Both the position numbers and the translations under genes were made by a program. A stretch of 64,000 nucleotides of DNA, taken from assembly GCA_002507545.1 (NCBI GenBank), contig DAVR01000003.1, positions 96,531-160,530 of the forward strand, read 5' to 3'. Below the pieces are notes generated by a model. That model made no database searches. It saw nothing but the letters and a program-made list of their open reading frames with translations, and was not told where the DNA came from. How positions within the stretch are numbered: the stretch's first letter is position 1; every line of letters begins with the position of its first letter. Shown here in pieces: positions 55,705 to 64,000 of the stretch. The DNA is from Archaeoglobus sp. UBA230 (GTDB taxonomy: Archaea; Halobacteriota; Archaeoglobi; Archaeoglobales; Archaeoglobaceae).

Positions 55705-56092
55705 GAGCAAGGAGATTGGAATTGAAGTTTTCATACCCTTTGAATGTAAGCGGTGCGGGAAGTGTTGCGAGGTGCTGAGCCAATGCGTTTATGACCCTCT
55801 GGAGGGCAAGATCGTTGCCGAGAGTGAGCTTGGACTACTTGAATATTATGAGATTGAAGTGGAATCCAATAGTCCTGTTCTTGTAAAACCGTGCCCATTC
55901 CTAAGAGATGGAAATTGTTCGATACACCCAATAAGGCCTGAAAGTTGCAGAGAATTTCCTCTCGGCAAACATCTTGATTGGGGTATTGGCTGTCCGTCAC
56001 TCAGAGAGATTGAAGAGAGAGTGAGGGCTATTGAGGGCATTATCGGTGAACTTGAGTTTTGGGTAGAGTGTAAGCAAGAAATGTGCGGGTAA
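55688..56092 (+). CDS. YkgJ-type cysteine-cluster protein
   Basis: A 134-aa YkgJ-family protein: FECKRCGKCCEVLSQCVYDP at the start, then CPFLRDGNCSIHPIRPESCR and GCPSLREIEERV. The 8-Cys set is complete. It is the last gene of the RibBA-DUF2103 operon. Third family member in the window. Confidence 0.83.
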   Translation: MYAIYRSKEIGIEVFIPFECKRCGKCCEVLSQCVYDPLEGKIVAESELGLLEYYEIEVESNSPVLVKPCPFLRDGNCSIHPIRPESCREFPLGKHLDWGIGCPSLREIEERVRAIEGIIGELEFWVECKQEMCG

Positions 56093-56138
56093 TGGCTAAA
56101 ACCGTAAAATTTAAATTGCTACTTTGAAACTAAGTAGC

Positions 56139-56936
56139 ATGAATAAAATCGGGAAGAAAATAAGAATAGAGAGGATAATAAACAGAGAATCCGGGAACAC
56201 TGTTATCGTTCCAATGGATCACGGAGTGTCCATGGGGCCGATAGAGGGTCTAAGAGACTTGGCTAAAACCGTAAATGCAGTTGCAGAGGGGGGAGCTAAC
56301 GCGGTAGTCTTGCACAAAGGTGTTGTTGGATTTGGCCACAGAGGTTACGGAAAGGATGTTGGCCTGATAATCCATCTGAGTGCCTCCACGTCCCTCTCCC
56401 CCGATCCGAATGAGAAGGTCATAGTGTGCACCGTCGAAGAGGCGATAAAGCTTGGAGCTGACGCCGTGAGTGTTCACGTGAACGTGGGAAGCAATACAGA
56501 GGCGAGGCAACTCAGGGAGCTGGGAGAGATTTCGAGGATTGCTGGAGAATGGGGGATGCCGCTACTTGCGATGATGTATCCGAGGGGGAACGGGATCAAC
56601 CAGTTTGATGAAAAGGCTGTTAGTCTGGCTGCAAGAGCTGGAGCCGAGCTTGGAGCGGACATAATCAAAACTAACTTTACTGGAGATGTGAAGAGCTTCA
56701 AAAGGGTGGTTGAAGGCTGTCCAGTTCCGGTGGTTGTTGCGGGTGGGCCGAAGATGGGAAGTGACGAGGAGATTTTAACCATGGTCAGGGCGGCAATGGA
56801 TGCAGGAGCGAGAGGTGTGGCTATAGGTAGAAACATCTTCCAAGCAGAGAACCCAACGAAGATGACCAGAGCTATCTCGATGATAGTCCACGATAACGCT
56901 GAGGTCAAAGATGCTCTTGAGTATCTGTCTAAATGA
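56139..56936 (+). CDS. 2-amino-3,7-dideoxy-D-threo-hept-6-ulosonate synthase (archaeal shikimate entry)
   Basis: A 265-aa class I aldolase-fold enzyme of the MJ0400/AroA' group, which starts the archaeal route to 3-dehydroquinate and aromatic amino acids. [78 protein letters not shown] (Schiff-base Lys) and [13 protein letters not shown] are diagnostic; an ordinary FBP aldolase is the main alternative. The ATG at 56139 has AAAATTTAAATT 27 bp upstream. Confidence 0.9.
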   Translation: MNKIGKKIRIERIINRESGNTVIVPMDHGVSMGPIEGLRDLAKTVNAVAEGGANAVVLHKGVVGFGHRGYGKDVGLIIHLSASTSLSPDPNEKVIVCTVEEAIKLGADAVSVHVNVGSNTEARQLRELGEISRIAGEWGMPLLAMMYPRGNGINQFDEKAVSLAARAGAELGADIIKTNFTGDVKSFKRVVEGCPVPVVVAGGPKMGSDEEILTMVRAAMDAGARGVAIGRNIFQAENPTKMTRAISMIVHDNAEVKDALEYLSK

Positions 56937-57390
56937 TGTGGTTAGCTAAATCCTTTATCTTTCTCCCACAGTAGTGGCATCTCGCTGAAACTTCGTTTTC
57001 CTCAATTTTCACATAGAATATTGACCTGACTGGCTCTCTTTCCGCGTTTGACACACACATGAGGTTGGGACACTTTAGAACCCCCTCTACAACCTCAGGA
57101 GGTCTCACCTTGAACTTTCTCTCGATCTCGTAGTCCCTTACCAGATTTATCGTTGCGTTGGGCGATATTAGAGCGATTTTGTTCAGTTTCTCCTCACTAA
57201 TATACATTCCTTCGACCTTAAGGATGTCTTTTTTACCCATCTTGCTGCTCGGCACATTCATGGCCATCGAGACTGTTAAGTTTGTTCCAGCGTCTATCCC
57301 AAGTATCTTGAGAACGAGCAATGCCTTTCCAGCGTTTATGTGGTCTATAACAGTCCCTTCCCTGATTTTGCTGACCACAAGCTCCTTCAC
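56929..57390 (-). CDS. pyrI: aspartate carbamoyltransferase regulatory chain
   Basis: A 153-aa Pyr[21 protein letters not shown] opens the nucleotide-binding domain, [20 protein letters not shown] follows, and the zinc domain has CPNLMCVSN and RCHYCGRKI. It transmits ATP/CTP control to the catalytic chain. It overlaps pyrB by 4 bp and the convergent aldolase-like gene by 8 bp. Confidence 0.96.
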   Translation of the reverse strand: MKELVVSKIREGTVIDHINAGKALLVLKILGIDAGTNLTVSMAMNVPSSKMGKKDILKVEGMYISEEKLNKIALISPNATINLVRDYEIERKFKVRPPEVVEGVLKCPNLMCVSNAEREPVRSIFYVKIEENEVSARCHYCGRKIKDLANHII

Positions 57391-58283
57391 AGCATCACCT
57401 CACTCAGAATCGCCATTCTCACCGGAACGCCGTAAAAAGCCTGCTGGAAGTATTTTGCATGTTTTGTTTTGTCAACAGCCGGATCAACCTCATCAACCCT
57501 TGGAAGCGGATGCATTATAATCATGCTATCCTTTGCATTCTTTATCGTGTCCAAGGTTATTCTGTAGCTTCCTGACACCTTCCTATACTCCTCCTCATCC
57601 GGAAACCTCTCCTTCTGTATTCTCGTGACGTAAAGGACGTCTACCTCTCCTATAACTTCACTCAGCCTTGCTCTGCTCACATCTCCTCCTATCTCCTCCA
57701 GCATCTCGTCAGGCAAGGCAAGAGCATCCGGACTGACAAGGTATATCTTGGTCTCGAAAAGGGCTAAGGCTTTTATCAGTGAGTGTATCGTCCTCGAATA
57801 CTTCAGGTCTCCCACCAGGGCTATAGTTATACCGTCCAGCTTCCCACATTCCCTTTTTATAGTATAGAGGTCAAGCAATGTCTGTGTGGGATGCTGCCCA
57901 GCCCCGTCACCAGCATTAATTACAGGCACAGAAGAATTCTCCGCTGCAAATCTTGCCGCACCTTCCAGTGGATGCCTTATCACAATCGCATCACAGTAGC
58001 CCGAAACCACTCTTACTGTATCTGCCAGAGTCTCTCCCTTTGCAATGCTGCTCGCCTCCTGTGCAGTCATGTTTAAAACGTCTCCCCCAAGTCTCTTCAT
58101 CGCAACCTCAAAGCTCATTCTCGTTCTGGTTGAAGGTTCAAAGAACAGATTTCCAAGAATTTTTCCTTCAAGGATTCTGAGGTTTCTTTCACCCCTTGCA
58201 ACGTCCTCGAATTCATCCGCTTTTTTAAGGATATAGGTTATGTCTTCCCTATCAAGATCGTTTATAGAAATGAGGTGCCTCAT
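57387..58283 (-). CDS. pyrB: aspartate carbamoyltransferase catalytic chain
   Basis: A 298-aa catalytic chain for the first committed step of pyrimidine synthesis. RHLISINDLDREDITYIL starts the protein, FEPSTRTRMSFE binds carbamoyl phosphate, GDGAGQHPTQTLLDLYTI and MIIMHPLPRVDEVDP complete the site. The ATG at 58283 fits the family and has TATATA 26 bp upstream; a frame extending to 58376 is rejected. Confidence 0.96.
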   Translation of the reverse strand: MRHLISINDLDREDITYILKKADEFEDVARGERNLRILEGKILGNLFFEPSTRTRMSFEVAMKRLGGDVLNMTAQEASSIAKGETLADTVRVVSGYCDAIVIRHPLEGAARFAAENSSVPVINAGDGAGQHPTQTLLDLYTIKRECGKLDGITIALVGDLKYSRTIHSLIKALALFETKIYLVSPDALALPDEMLEEIGGDVSRARLSEVIGEVDVLYVTRIQKERFPDEEEYRKVSGSYRITLDTIKNAKDSMIIMHPLPRVDEVDPAVDKTKHAKYFQQAFYGVPVRMAILSEVML

Positions 58284-58303
58284 CGAGTAATGTAGGAGTG
58301 GTG

Positions 58304-58312
58304 CAATATATA
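58304..58312 (-). promoter_or_regulatory. TATA box of pyrBI
   Basis: CTATATATT on the reverse strand is centred about 26 bp before the pyrB ATG. Confidence 0.5.
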
Positions 58313-58469
58313 GGTAACTTCGAAGATGTAGCATAAATATCAAAATAAACAATCTACATACACCAACAGATGCCACCTACTTGAATTAAGAAGATAACGA
58401 GTTTCGAGCTGAGGAATGAATGACCAGACTGAATGCTTAATTTTTACATCCTCAATAACAACTTCAAAT

Positions 58470-58682
58470 TCACTTACAGCATTCAACATCCTCGATGAAT
58501 GAGAAGTGTTCGTCCATCTACTCTCAAACTATTATTCATGGTAATTGCCGAAATTATCACATCTACTGCAGGAATTGGCTTTTCCAATCTTGAGCAGTTC
58601 CGATGGTCACGCATCCCGTTTCAAGTGCTATTCTGAATGCCAGATGTCTGGATACTCAATCTCCTTACGATCTCAAGCACAC
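58470..58682 (-). pseudogene. PIN-domain toxin remnant
   Basis: In shifting reverse-strand frames I read VLEIVRRLSIQTSGIQNS, then LEKPIPAVDVIISAITMNNS and LRV, then DEHFSFIEDVECCK and a stop at 58470. AVDVIISAITMNN and the DEHF ending resemble the third and fourth acids of a PIN domain. Several frameshifts make it non-functional. It lies directly behind a truncated antitoxin (58683-58778), as expected for a decayed pair. The stretch 58313-58469 beyond it shows no gene. Confidence 0.45.
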
Positions 58683-58778
58683 TCATCTACTGCCTAACTC
58701 TCTCCCCTCCTTCAGATCAACCTTTTCGAGGGTTTTGAACACTCCGTTCTCGTAGATAGCTTCAATTGTCTTCGGCAT
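58683..58778 (-). pseudogene. truncated DUF104-type antitoxin
   Basis: Reverse strand reads [20 protein letters not shown], then [11 protein letters not shown] and a stop. After EG the frame is lost, so the toxin-binding part is absent. It keeps the shared promoter-like motif upstream (58803-58815). Confidence 0.65.
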
Positions 58779-58802
58779 ATCTTGATTTGGTCGAGGAAGA
58801 AG

Positions 58803-58815
58803 AAAAGGGTTTCGC
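58803..58815 (-). promoter_or_regulatory. shared TA promoter motif, copy 1
   Basis: GCGAAACCCTTTT on the reverse strand, 25-37 bp before the antitoxin start at 58778. It looks like a BRE (CGAAA) followed by a weak TATA-like run. Confidence 0.5.
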
Positions 58816-58850
58816 AAATCCTTACGCTTCTGACACTTAATGCAACCGCG

Positions 58851-59291
58851 TCAGAGTTCGGCAATTCTTTTCATAGCCGCTTCGAACTCCTCAAGCAGAT
58901 AGTAAGCTTCGATGCCTGCCTTTTTAGCATTGATCGCCATTACCCTGTCGTTGGTCAGCAGAATTGAGTTCGTGAGCTTTGCTGCGGCGATGAAGTATAG
59001 ATCAACCGCACGGCTTTTTGTTGTGTAGCTCAGATTATATGCGACATCGAAGAGCTCGCTTTCTGGTATCAAAGTTATCCATTTGGCAATATCAGAGACT
59101 ACGTCTTTCACAAGTTCCACACTTTTCCTTCTGCTCAGCACCGATGCAAGCTCTATTTTGAAGATTCTTGGAGCGTATACAACTGCTGCCCGCTCCCCTG
59201 CAGCTTTCAGTGCTTCGCTTGCCTGTCGACTTCTGTCGCCAAGTTTTGGGAGTAGGGCATCGATTACTACCGATGTGTCAAAAACTATCAT
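58851..59291 (-). CDS. PIN-domain toxin, YFIA/LTND class
   Basis: A 146-aa PIN nuclease: MIVFDTSVVIDALLP (first Asp), RIFKIELASVLSRRK (Glu), SRAVDLYFIAAAKLTNSILL (third Asp), LTNDRVMAINAKKAGIEAYY (fourth Asp). All acids are present. Its ATG directly follows the antitoxin TAA (TAAATG), so the pair is co-translated. It should cleave RNA when free of the antitoxin. C-terminus EEFEAAMKRIAEL is shared with the toxins at 59636 and 60992. Confidence 0.87.
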   Translation of the reverse strand: MIVFDTSVVIDALLPKLGDRSRQASEALKAAGERAAVVYAPRIFKIELASVLSRRKSVELVKDVVSDIAKWITLIPESELFDVAYNLSYTTKSRAVDLYFIAAAKLTNSILLTNDRVMAINAKKAGIEAYYLLEEFEAAMKRIAEL

Positions 59292-59483
59292 TTACCTCCT
59301 CTCCCGCACGAGCTCCGTGGTTAGATCCTCATCTACGTCCTCGAAATATTCCCTATATCGAAGAATTACGTCGTAGAGGTTTTTCTCCACCCTAAGCCTG
59401 ACTTTCTCTCCCTCCTTCAGATCAACTTTTTCGAGGGGTTTGAACACTCCATTCTCATACACAGCCTCTATGATCTTCGGCAT
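59292..59483 (-). CDS. DUF104 (AF2212-like) antitoxin
   Basis: A 63-aa antitoxin. [20 protein letters not shown], then [15 protein letters not shown] form a small beta domain; the C-terminal part ([21 protein letters not shown], split as [12 protein letters not shown] and TTELVRERR) should bind the toxin. I start it at the internal ATG at 59483, the family start, not at 59543. It pairs with the PIN toxin at 58851. Confidence 0.87.
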   Translation of the reverse strand: MPKIIEAVYENGVFKPLEKVDLKEGEKVRLRVEKNLYDVILRYREYFEDVDEDLTTELVRERR

Positions 59484-59506
59484 TAAGAATGGTTTGGATG
59501 AAAGTA

Positions 59507-59519
59507 AAAAAGGGTTTCG
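59507..59519 (-). promoter_or_regulatory. shared TA promoter motif, copy 2
   Basis: CGAAACCCTTTTT on the reverse strand, 24-36 bp before the antitoxin start at 59483. Confidence 0.5.
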
Positions 59520-59635
59520 TCGAGTGTTTGTGCTCGGGTACAATTAATGCAGGCCTCTCAGATAGAAATTCTACAAACCTGTCCAGCAAGTCATGGGATG
59601 AGTAACCAATATAAGAGGTAGAATCTTGATCTGCG

Positions 59636-60069
59636 TCAAAGTCCAGCAACTCTCCTCATCGCAGAATCGAGCTCCTCAAGCAGATAGTAAGCTTCAACCC
59701 CCGCTTTTCTGGCATTAGCCGCCATGATCCTGTCGTTCGTGATAAGGATTGAGTTCGTGAGCTTTGCTGTGGCAATAAAATACGAATCGATTGCTCTGCA
59801 CCCAGTTTCGAAGCAGATTGAAAATGCCGTCTCGTTTAGAACTTTGAATTCGATGAAGTTTATCTTACTTACGATCTCTTCATAAATTACGAGTGCTTCA
59901 TTCTTCGGAATTCTCCTGACGAGTTGCCCGATTAACTCCATTTTAAATATCTCCGGCTCTGAAATTGTAATTTCACGTAGATTTCAAACAACTTGCTCGC
60001 TGTTGATGATCTCTCCTCGTCGAATCTGAACAAGGCATCAACAAACACGGATGTGTCAACAACGGTCAT
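59636..60069 (-). pseudogene. PIN-domain toxin, frameshifted
   Basis: From the ATG at 60069 the frame reads [20 protein letters not shown], then SKLFEIYV before it shifts; the rest continues in another frame as EITISEPEIFKMELIGQLVR and TGCRAIDSYFIATAKLTNSI, LITNDRIMAANARKAGVEAY. One base change near 59960 breaks an otherwise complete gene of the YFIA/LTND class. A shorter product from the ATG at 59941 would lack the first catalytic Asp. Confidence 0.75.
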
Positions 60070-60247
60070 CTTCTTTCCCTGAGGAATTCTTCTAAAACAT
60101 CGTGGTTAACTTTTCTACTGTACTTCTTGATAATGTCAGCTAATCCTTCTTCTAATCGTAGTTTAATCCTCTCCCCCTCCTTAAGACAACTTTTTCAAGG
60201 GGCTTAAACACACCATTTTCGTACACAGCCTCGATGATTTTTGGCAT
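60066..60247 (-). pseudogene. DUF104-type antitoxin, frameshifted
   Basis: The start reads [20 protein letters not shown] and then, after one missing base in GTTGTCTTAAGGAGG, leaves frame and stops. In the restored frame [20 protein letters not shown] and EFLRERR follow, ending at 60066 and overlapping the broken toxin's start. Both members of this pair are therefore damaged. Confidence 0.75.
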
Positions 60248-60269
60248 GGTTTAATTTTGTTGACGGAAG

Positions 60270-60282
60270 AAAAAAGGTTTCG
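60270..60282 (-). promoter_or_regulatory. shared TA promoter motif, copy 3
   Basis: CGAAACCTTTTTT on the reverse strand, 23-35 bp before the broken antitoxin start at 60247. It lies against the stop of the upstream hicA. Confidence 0.45.
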
Positions 60283-60292
60283 AATTGCTGGA

Positions 60293-60526
60293 TTATTCAA
60301 TGGCGTCCATGAACTCCTCCTTACTTATCTCAGCAAGCTTTAGAATTCCCAAAATTGTTCCTGGCTTGAGTTCTTTGTGTAGTGGAACTACTGTAACAAT
60401 TTTTCTTCCAGATTCGTACTTTGCAAGGGTTACATGGCTACCTTTTTGTCTGCTAACTTCAAAGCCAAATTTCTTAACCAGTATCTTGACAACATCATTT
60501 CCAGAAAGCTTCGGTAGCTTAGACAT
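60293..60526 (-). CDS. HicA-family mRNA-interferase toxin
   Basis: A 77-aa double-stranded-RNA-binding-like HicA. SGNDVVKILVKKFGFEVSRQ, then KGSHVTLAKYESG with the catalytic His in GSHV, then VPLHKELKPGTILGIL. It inhibits translation by cutting mRNA. It overlaps the HicB start-side gene by 8 bp, with antitoxin first, which is one of the known HicAB orders. Confidence 0.9.
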   Translation of the reverse strand: MSKLPKLSGNDVVKILVKKFGFEVSRQKGSHVTLAKYESGRKIVTVVPLHKELKPGTILGILKLAEISKEEFMDAIE

Positions 60527-60722
60527 TCATAACACCGACTATCTCTTTGCTTTCCAATTCTTCCTTCAAATCGGGCATTTCCTCCAAGTAAAGCTCAACT
60601 GCCTCTTTTATATTCTTCAAAGCCTCCTCTATACTTTCTCCTTGCGTTGTAACTCCAGTAAACACTTCTCTGACAATAAACATGTCATCTTCCTTCCACA
60701 CCACAACATTGAGTTTCATCAA
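60519..60722 (-). CDS. HicB-family antitoxin
   Basis: A 67-aa HicB antitoxin with the partial RNase H-like fold: KLNVVVWKEDDMFIVREVFT, GVTTQGESIEEALKNIKEAV, ELYLEEM. It lacks a C-terminal DNA-binding domain, so promoter control may need another factor. It precedes hicA. Confidence 0.88.
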   Translation of the reverse strand: MMKLNVVVWKEDDMFIVREVFTGVTTQGESIEEALKNIKEAVELYLEEMPDLKEELESKEIVGVMNV

Positions 60723-60803
60723 AATAGCTTGGTAAGAGGTCTTAAAAAATTTGCAGGTAAATCACCCCCTATAAAGTCAAGAAATCTAATGTCTGAAAAA
60801 ATC

Positions 60804-61419
<616 letters not shown>

Positions 61420-61420
<1 letters not shown>

Positions 61421-61602
61421 TATCTCCTCTCCGCTATGAACTCTGCGACTAAATCCCTCTCGACCTCTATCTGATACTTTTTCAGCCTCTCAGCAAGGTT
61501 TTTGGCGAGCTTTAACCTTACCTTCTCCCCCTCCTTCAGATCTACTCTTTCAAGGGGCTTGAACACCCCGTTCTCGTAGATTGCTTCGATTATCTTTCCC
61601 AT
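61420..61602 (-). CDS. DUF104 (AF2212-like) antitoxin
   Basis: A 60-aa antitoxin: [36 protein letters not shown], and YQIEVERDLVAEFIAERR as the toxin-binding end. Its promoter region (61603-61637) is diverged, keeping only AAAAGCTTTTGC where others have the shared motif. Confidence 0.87.
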
Positions 61603-61639
61603 GCTTTTAATTCAATTTCAAATCTAAAAGCTTTTGCCG

Positions 61640-62056
61640 TCAGACCTCAATGACTTCAAGGAACTCAACGCGCTTGAAATCCTCATCGAAGGTTGTTATC
61701 TTTTTTATCCCGTAATGCTTGCATGTTGCTGCAATCAGGGCATCGTTTGGGAGAAGTCGATATTTCAATTACTTCAACAACGCCAACACCAAAGTTGCAT
61801 GGAAGAACACTGAACATATCAAGAAGCTCCTTCACCAGTGAGAGATCAATGTTTACTTTCGTGATTTCTTTTCTAAGTTTAAAAGGTTTCAAGTTTGTGA
61901 TAGCCCGAAGATAGCCATAGATCACCTCGGAAACGACCACGTCATTGATGTAACCGACTACTTCGCCAGATTCAACCTGCTCAAGAAGTTCTGTCGCTTT
62001 CTGCCGTGTATTGGAGAGTGATGAAGAAAGACGTTCGAGTCAAAGAATACCCTCAC
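61640..62056 (-). pseudogene. PIN-domain toxin with two frameshifts
   Basis: From a GTG at 62056 the frame reads RVFFDSNVFLHH, shifts to SNTRQKATELLEQVESGEVV and VVSEVIYGYLRAITNLKPFK, and near 61755 shifts again to [20 protein letters not shown] and [19 protein letters not shown] with a stop at 61640. Apart from the two shifts all parts are there. It belongs to the [15 protein letters not shown] class. Confidence 0.72.
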
Positions 62057-62223
62057 TCTCAATCTCCTCGATTATTTCTTCGATTTTACTGCCCGCAATA
62101 ACTCCCTTCGTTTTTCTCACGATTCCGCCTATTCTTATTCTGACTTTCTCCCTCCTTGAGATCAACTTTCTCCAAGGGTTTAAACACTCCATTTTCATAG
62201 ATTGCTTCGATGGTCTTTGGCAT
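62040..62223 (-). pseudogene. DUF104-type antitoxin, frameshifted
   Basis: The start [26 protein letters not shown] leaves frame at AAGGAGGGAGAAAGTC, where two bases seem missing; in the other frame [20 protein letters not shown] and KIEEIIEEIESEGIL continue to 62040. Paired with the broken toxin at 61640. Confidence 0.72.
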
Positions 62224-62243
62224 ATCTTGATTAGGTCAGGAGG

Positions 62244-62257
62244 AAAAAAGGGTTTCG
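62244..62257 (-). promoter_or_regulatory. shared TA promoter motif, copy 5
   Basis: CGAAACCCTTTTTT on the reverse strand, 21-34 bp before the broken antitoxin start at 62223. Confidence 0.5.
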
Positions 62258-62262
62258 AATGG

Positions 62263-62721
62263 TTAAACTTCAACGACCTCAAGAAAATCCACGCGTTTGA
62301 AATCCTCATCGAACGTAGCTATCTTCTTGATTCCGTAGTGCTTGCATGTTGCCGCTATCAAAGCATCGTTTGGGAGAAGTGAATACTCCCAGGAGATTTT
62401 AACGGAATCAAGAACGATTTCGGCGTTTATCGGGAGAACTCTCAGCTCTCCGGCCTCGATGAGCTTTGGAATAAACTCGTGGAAGTACTGGTAAACCCCA
62501 CGATAGGCATTTTTGTCTCTTTTGTACGTATCCCTGAGTAGGTACTTACCCGTTCTACCGTGTATGGTCTCGGTTCGTAAATACATGGATTTGTAGAACG
62601 ACTCTTCAATGACATTTGGCGATATCAGGAGTTTGAAACTTTTCAGCAGCTTTATAAGCGTCGAGTCTCCGGCCATGCAGTGCGTAACGAACACGCTACT
62701 GTCGACGAACACCTCATCCAA
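62263..62721 (-). CDS. PIN-domain toxin, [15 protein letters not shown] class
   Basis: A 152-aa PIN nuclease: [20 protein letters not shown] (first Asp), [14 protein letters not shown] (Glu), [20 protein letters not shown] (third Asp), [17 protein letters not shown] (fourth Asp). It overlaps the antitoxin by 8 bp. The last 115 bp are repeated in the toxin genes at 62968 and 61640. Confidence 0.87.
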   Translation of the reverse strand: MDEVFVDSSVFVTHCMAGDSTLIKLLKSFKLLISPNVIEESFYKSMYLRTETIHGRTGKYLLRDTYKRDKNAYRGVYQYFHEFIPKLIEAGELRVLPINAEIVLDSVKISWEYSLLPNDALIAATCKHYGIKKIATFDEDFKRVDFLEVVEV

Positions 62722-62917
62722 AAATATCCACCTCTATTCTGTAGAGTTTATCTGGCGTTAGATCACCCTTGTAGCCGCCGATACCTGCGTATCTCTCGGC
62801 CAAATGTAGGATGTCTTCCTCCACCCTAAGCCTAACCTTCTCCCCCTCCTTCAAATCCACTCTTTCAAGGGGTTTGAGCACCCCATTCTCGTAGATGGCT
62901 TCGATGATTTTGGGCAT
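62714..62917 (-). CDS. DUF104 (AF2212-like) antitoxin
   Basis: A 67-aa antitoxin: [36 protein letters not shown], then [20 protein letters not shown]. It precedes the PIN toxin at 62263. The stretch upstream has the shared promoter motif. Confidence 0.87.
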   Translation of the reverse strand: MPKIIEAIYENGVLKPLERVDLKEGEKVRLRVEEDILHLAERYAGIGGYKGDLTPDKLYRIEVDIFG

Positions 62918-62941
62918 ATCTTGATTTGGTCGAGGAAAAAG

Positions 62942-62954
62942 AAAAGGGTTTCGC
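62942..62954 (-). promoter_or_regulatory. shared TA promoter motif, copy 6
   Basis: GCGAAACCCTTTT on the reverse strand, 25-37 bp before the antitoxin start at 62917. With copies 1 and 4 it also shares the following CTTCCTCGACCAAATCAAGA-like leader. Confidence 0.5.
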
Positions 62955-62967
62955 TGCTCTGAACGAG

Positions 62968-63423
62968 CTAAATTTCAACAACCTCAAGAAAATCAACCCT
63001 CTTGAAATCCTCATCGAAGGTTGCAATTTTTCCTATGCCGTAGTGCTTGCAGGTTGCTGCTATTAAGGCGTCGTTGGGAAGAAATTTGTACACCTGGATT
63101 ATATCTTTCGCCAAGTCAAATATATTTTCGTCGAGCTCGAGAACTACAAGATGGCTCTTGAGTACGTTCAGAGCGTGGAGCCTTGTTTCAATCAGATGTG
63201 AACCCGCGCCTTTTTCAAAGCTGCCTTTCACTTTAAATACGCCAGCATGCTCCGTCTGGAGTTCGTCGACTACACTTGCGTAGATTATTTTGAAAGCCGC
63301 CTCTTCGAGAACGTTTACAGATGTGTGGACGCTGTACTTCGCCAGACTTTCTAAAACGCTGAACTTCTTCCTCAGAATTACCTCAAGAAGTACCGTTGTA
63401 TCAATAAAGCATTTTTCCGGCAT
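62968..63423 (-). CDS. PIN-domain toxin, [15 protein letters not shown] class
   Basis: About 151 aa: [20 protein letters not shown] (first Asp), [17 protein letters not shown] (Glu), [20 protein letters not shown] and [17 protein letters not shown]. The ATG at 63423 fits the family and overlaps the antitoxin end by 23 bp; a frame from 63450 is also open. Confidence 0.86.
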   Translation of the reverse strand: MPEKCFIDTTVLLEVILRKKFSVLESLAKYSVHTSVNVLEEAAFKIIYASVVDELQTEHAGVFKVKGSFEKGAGSHLIETRLHALNVLKSHLVVLELDENIFDLAKDIIQVYKFLPNDALIAATCKHYGIGKIATFDEDFKRVDFLEVVEI

Positions 63424-63625
63424 AGTACTGCTCCTCAAGACCTTTGACATCTGACATCGTCTCGGGAATATTCTTTAGCATGAGTTTGAGTTTTTCAATT
63501 AAATCGGGTGTTATAGCACCCCTTTCCTCCACTCTAAGTCTAACCTTCTCCCCCTCCCTCAGATCCACTTTCTCCAGCGGTTTAAACACTCCATCCTCAT
63601 AGATGGCTTCGATTATCTTTGGCAT
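63401..63625 (-). CDS. DUF104 (AF2212-like) antitoxin
   Basis: A 74-aa antitoxin: [36 protein letters not shown], with a toxin-binding tail [20 protein letters not shown]. The ATG at 63625 is the family start; the longer frame to 63724 is rejected. It is the first pair of the array in transcription order. Confidence 0.87.
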   Translation of the reverse strand: MPKIIEAIYEDGVFKPLEKVDLREGEKVRLRVEERGAITPDLIEKLKLMLKNIPETMSDVKGLEEQYYAGKMLY

Positions 63626-63648
63626 ACATATGAGTAAACACAGACAAA

Positions 63649-63662
63649 GAAAAGGGTTTCGC
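63649..63662 (-). promoter_or_regulatory. shared TA promoter motif, copy 7
   Basis: GCGAAACCCTTTTC on the reverse strand, 24-37 bp before the antitoxin start at 63625. Confidence 0.5.
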
Positions 63663-63765
63663 TGACAGTTGTGATTTACGAACAGCTGAATAGAAAGTGA
63701 ATTGGTGGATGCAAAAGTGTACACGACGAAAGGAATAAATAATGATTCTCAAAAAATAGGGTTAT

Positions 63766-64000
63766 ATGGATGCACAGCAAATAGCAGAGAAGGTCAGAGA
63801 CTTAGTGGTTGGGTCTATAAGGGAGGAGTTCAGGGAGTTTAAGGCGGAGGTTAGAGGGCAGTTGGAGGGATTCAAGATTGCTGTTGAAACAATGAACAAA
63901 AGATTGGATGCTTTGGAAAGAAGGATGGACAGCATGGAGAGGAGAATGGATAACTTAGATAGGAGAATGGATTCCTTGACTGCAAGAATTGATGAAACCA
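63766..64000 (+). CDS. coiled-coil protein, N-terminal part
   Basis: The frame runs off the window after 78 codons. MDAQQIAEKVRDLVVGSIRE is followed by heptad-like repeats (LDALERRMDSMERRMDNLDR, RMDSLTARIDET) that predict a long coiled coil. Similar small proteins in Archaeoglobus are of unknown role. GAATAAATAATG lies about 27 bp upstream of the ATG at 63766. It diverges from the TA array. Confidence 0.7.
   Translation, partial: MDAQQIAEKVRDLVVGSIREEFREFKAEVRGQLEGFKIAVETMNKRLDALERRMDSMERRMDNLDRRMDSLTARIDET

Overview
The window looks like a chromosomal segment of a hyperthermophilic archaeon of the Archaeoglobales, most likely Archaeoglobus or a close relative. This is inferred from gene content: archaeal translation factors (aIF5A, SUI1/aIF1, L40e), topoisomerase VI subunit B, the bifunctional fructose-1,6-bisphosphate aldolase/phosphatase, coenzyme F420 biosynthesis (CofD), GatE, archaeal-type PheT and phosphoglycerate mutase, a geranylgeranyl-reductase-type flavoprotein, KaiC-like ATPases and a DUF2193/DUF2180/AqpM cluster. 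Many genes have a TATA-like box about 25-30 bp before the start codon and no ribosome binding site, which suggests leaderless transcripts. I used this spacing to choose several starts. No rRNA, tRNA or CRISPR array was recognised.

Layout. 1-5200: the start of an MFS exporter cut by the window edge, an unknown gene, and a three-gene ABC importer whose binding protein has its two lobes in permuted order, divergent from an HTH regulator. 5200-8850: aIF5A-agmatinase and a topoisomerase VI B / Lrp-type sensor pair. 8886-10317: a transposon-like unit with 14-bp inverted ends and a 10-bp flanking duplication; it contains transposase debris and an intact VIT1/CCC1-type gene. 10354-31266: mostly housekeeping genes (MoxR/VWA pair, KaiC-like ATPase, FBP aldolase/phosphatase, GatE, an AsnB-like operon, RtcA, nuclease and HD genes, one VapBC pair, L40e, the DUF2193-DUF2180-aqpM cluster, ApgM, PheT). 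31600-46600: a geranylgeranyl reductase relative, a broken ACR3 arsenite exporter behind an AbrB gene, DUF166, SDR, hydrolase, DUF362, aminotransferase, a box C/D sRNA, the two-gene SufBC system, a radical SAM gene, CofD and GlyRS. 46600-58300: a frameshifted acyl-CoA synthetase, a second DUF166 gene, a two-domain KaiC protein facing a PAS histidine kinase, YhhQ, a RibB-RibA fusion with a decayed RibB half, the shikimate-entry enzyme and PyrBI.

58470-63662 is a dense one-strand array of toxin-antitoxin genes. Eight small DUF104-type antitoxin cassettes (four intact, three broken or truncated, one fused to toxin debris) are paired with PIN-domain toxins of two different classes, and a HicAB pair sits among them. 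Most cassettes share a promoter-like motif. The array contains both working-looking and decaying copies, so it appears to grow and erode by local duplication. The window ends in the start of a coiled-coil protein gene.

The points I find most worth follow-up are the circularly permuted ABC binding protein, the VIT1-carrying transposon-like unit, the box C/D sRNA at 39264-39328, the TA array with its shared promoter element and chimeric scar, and the DUF2193-DUF2180-AqpM cluster with its 13-bp repeat pair around the promoter.
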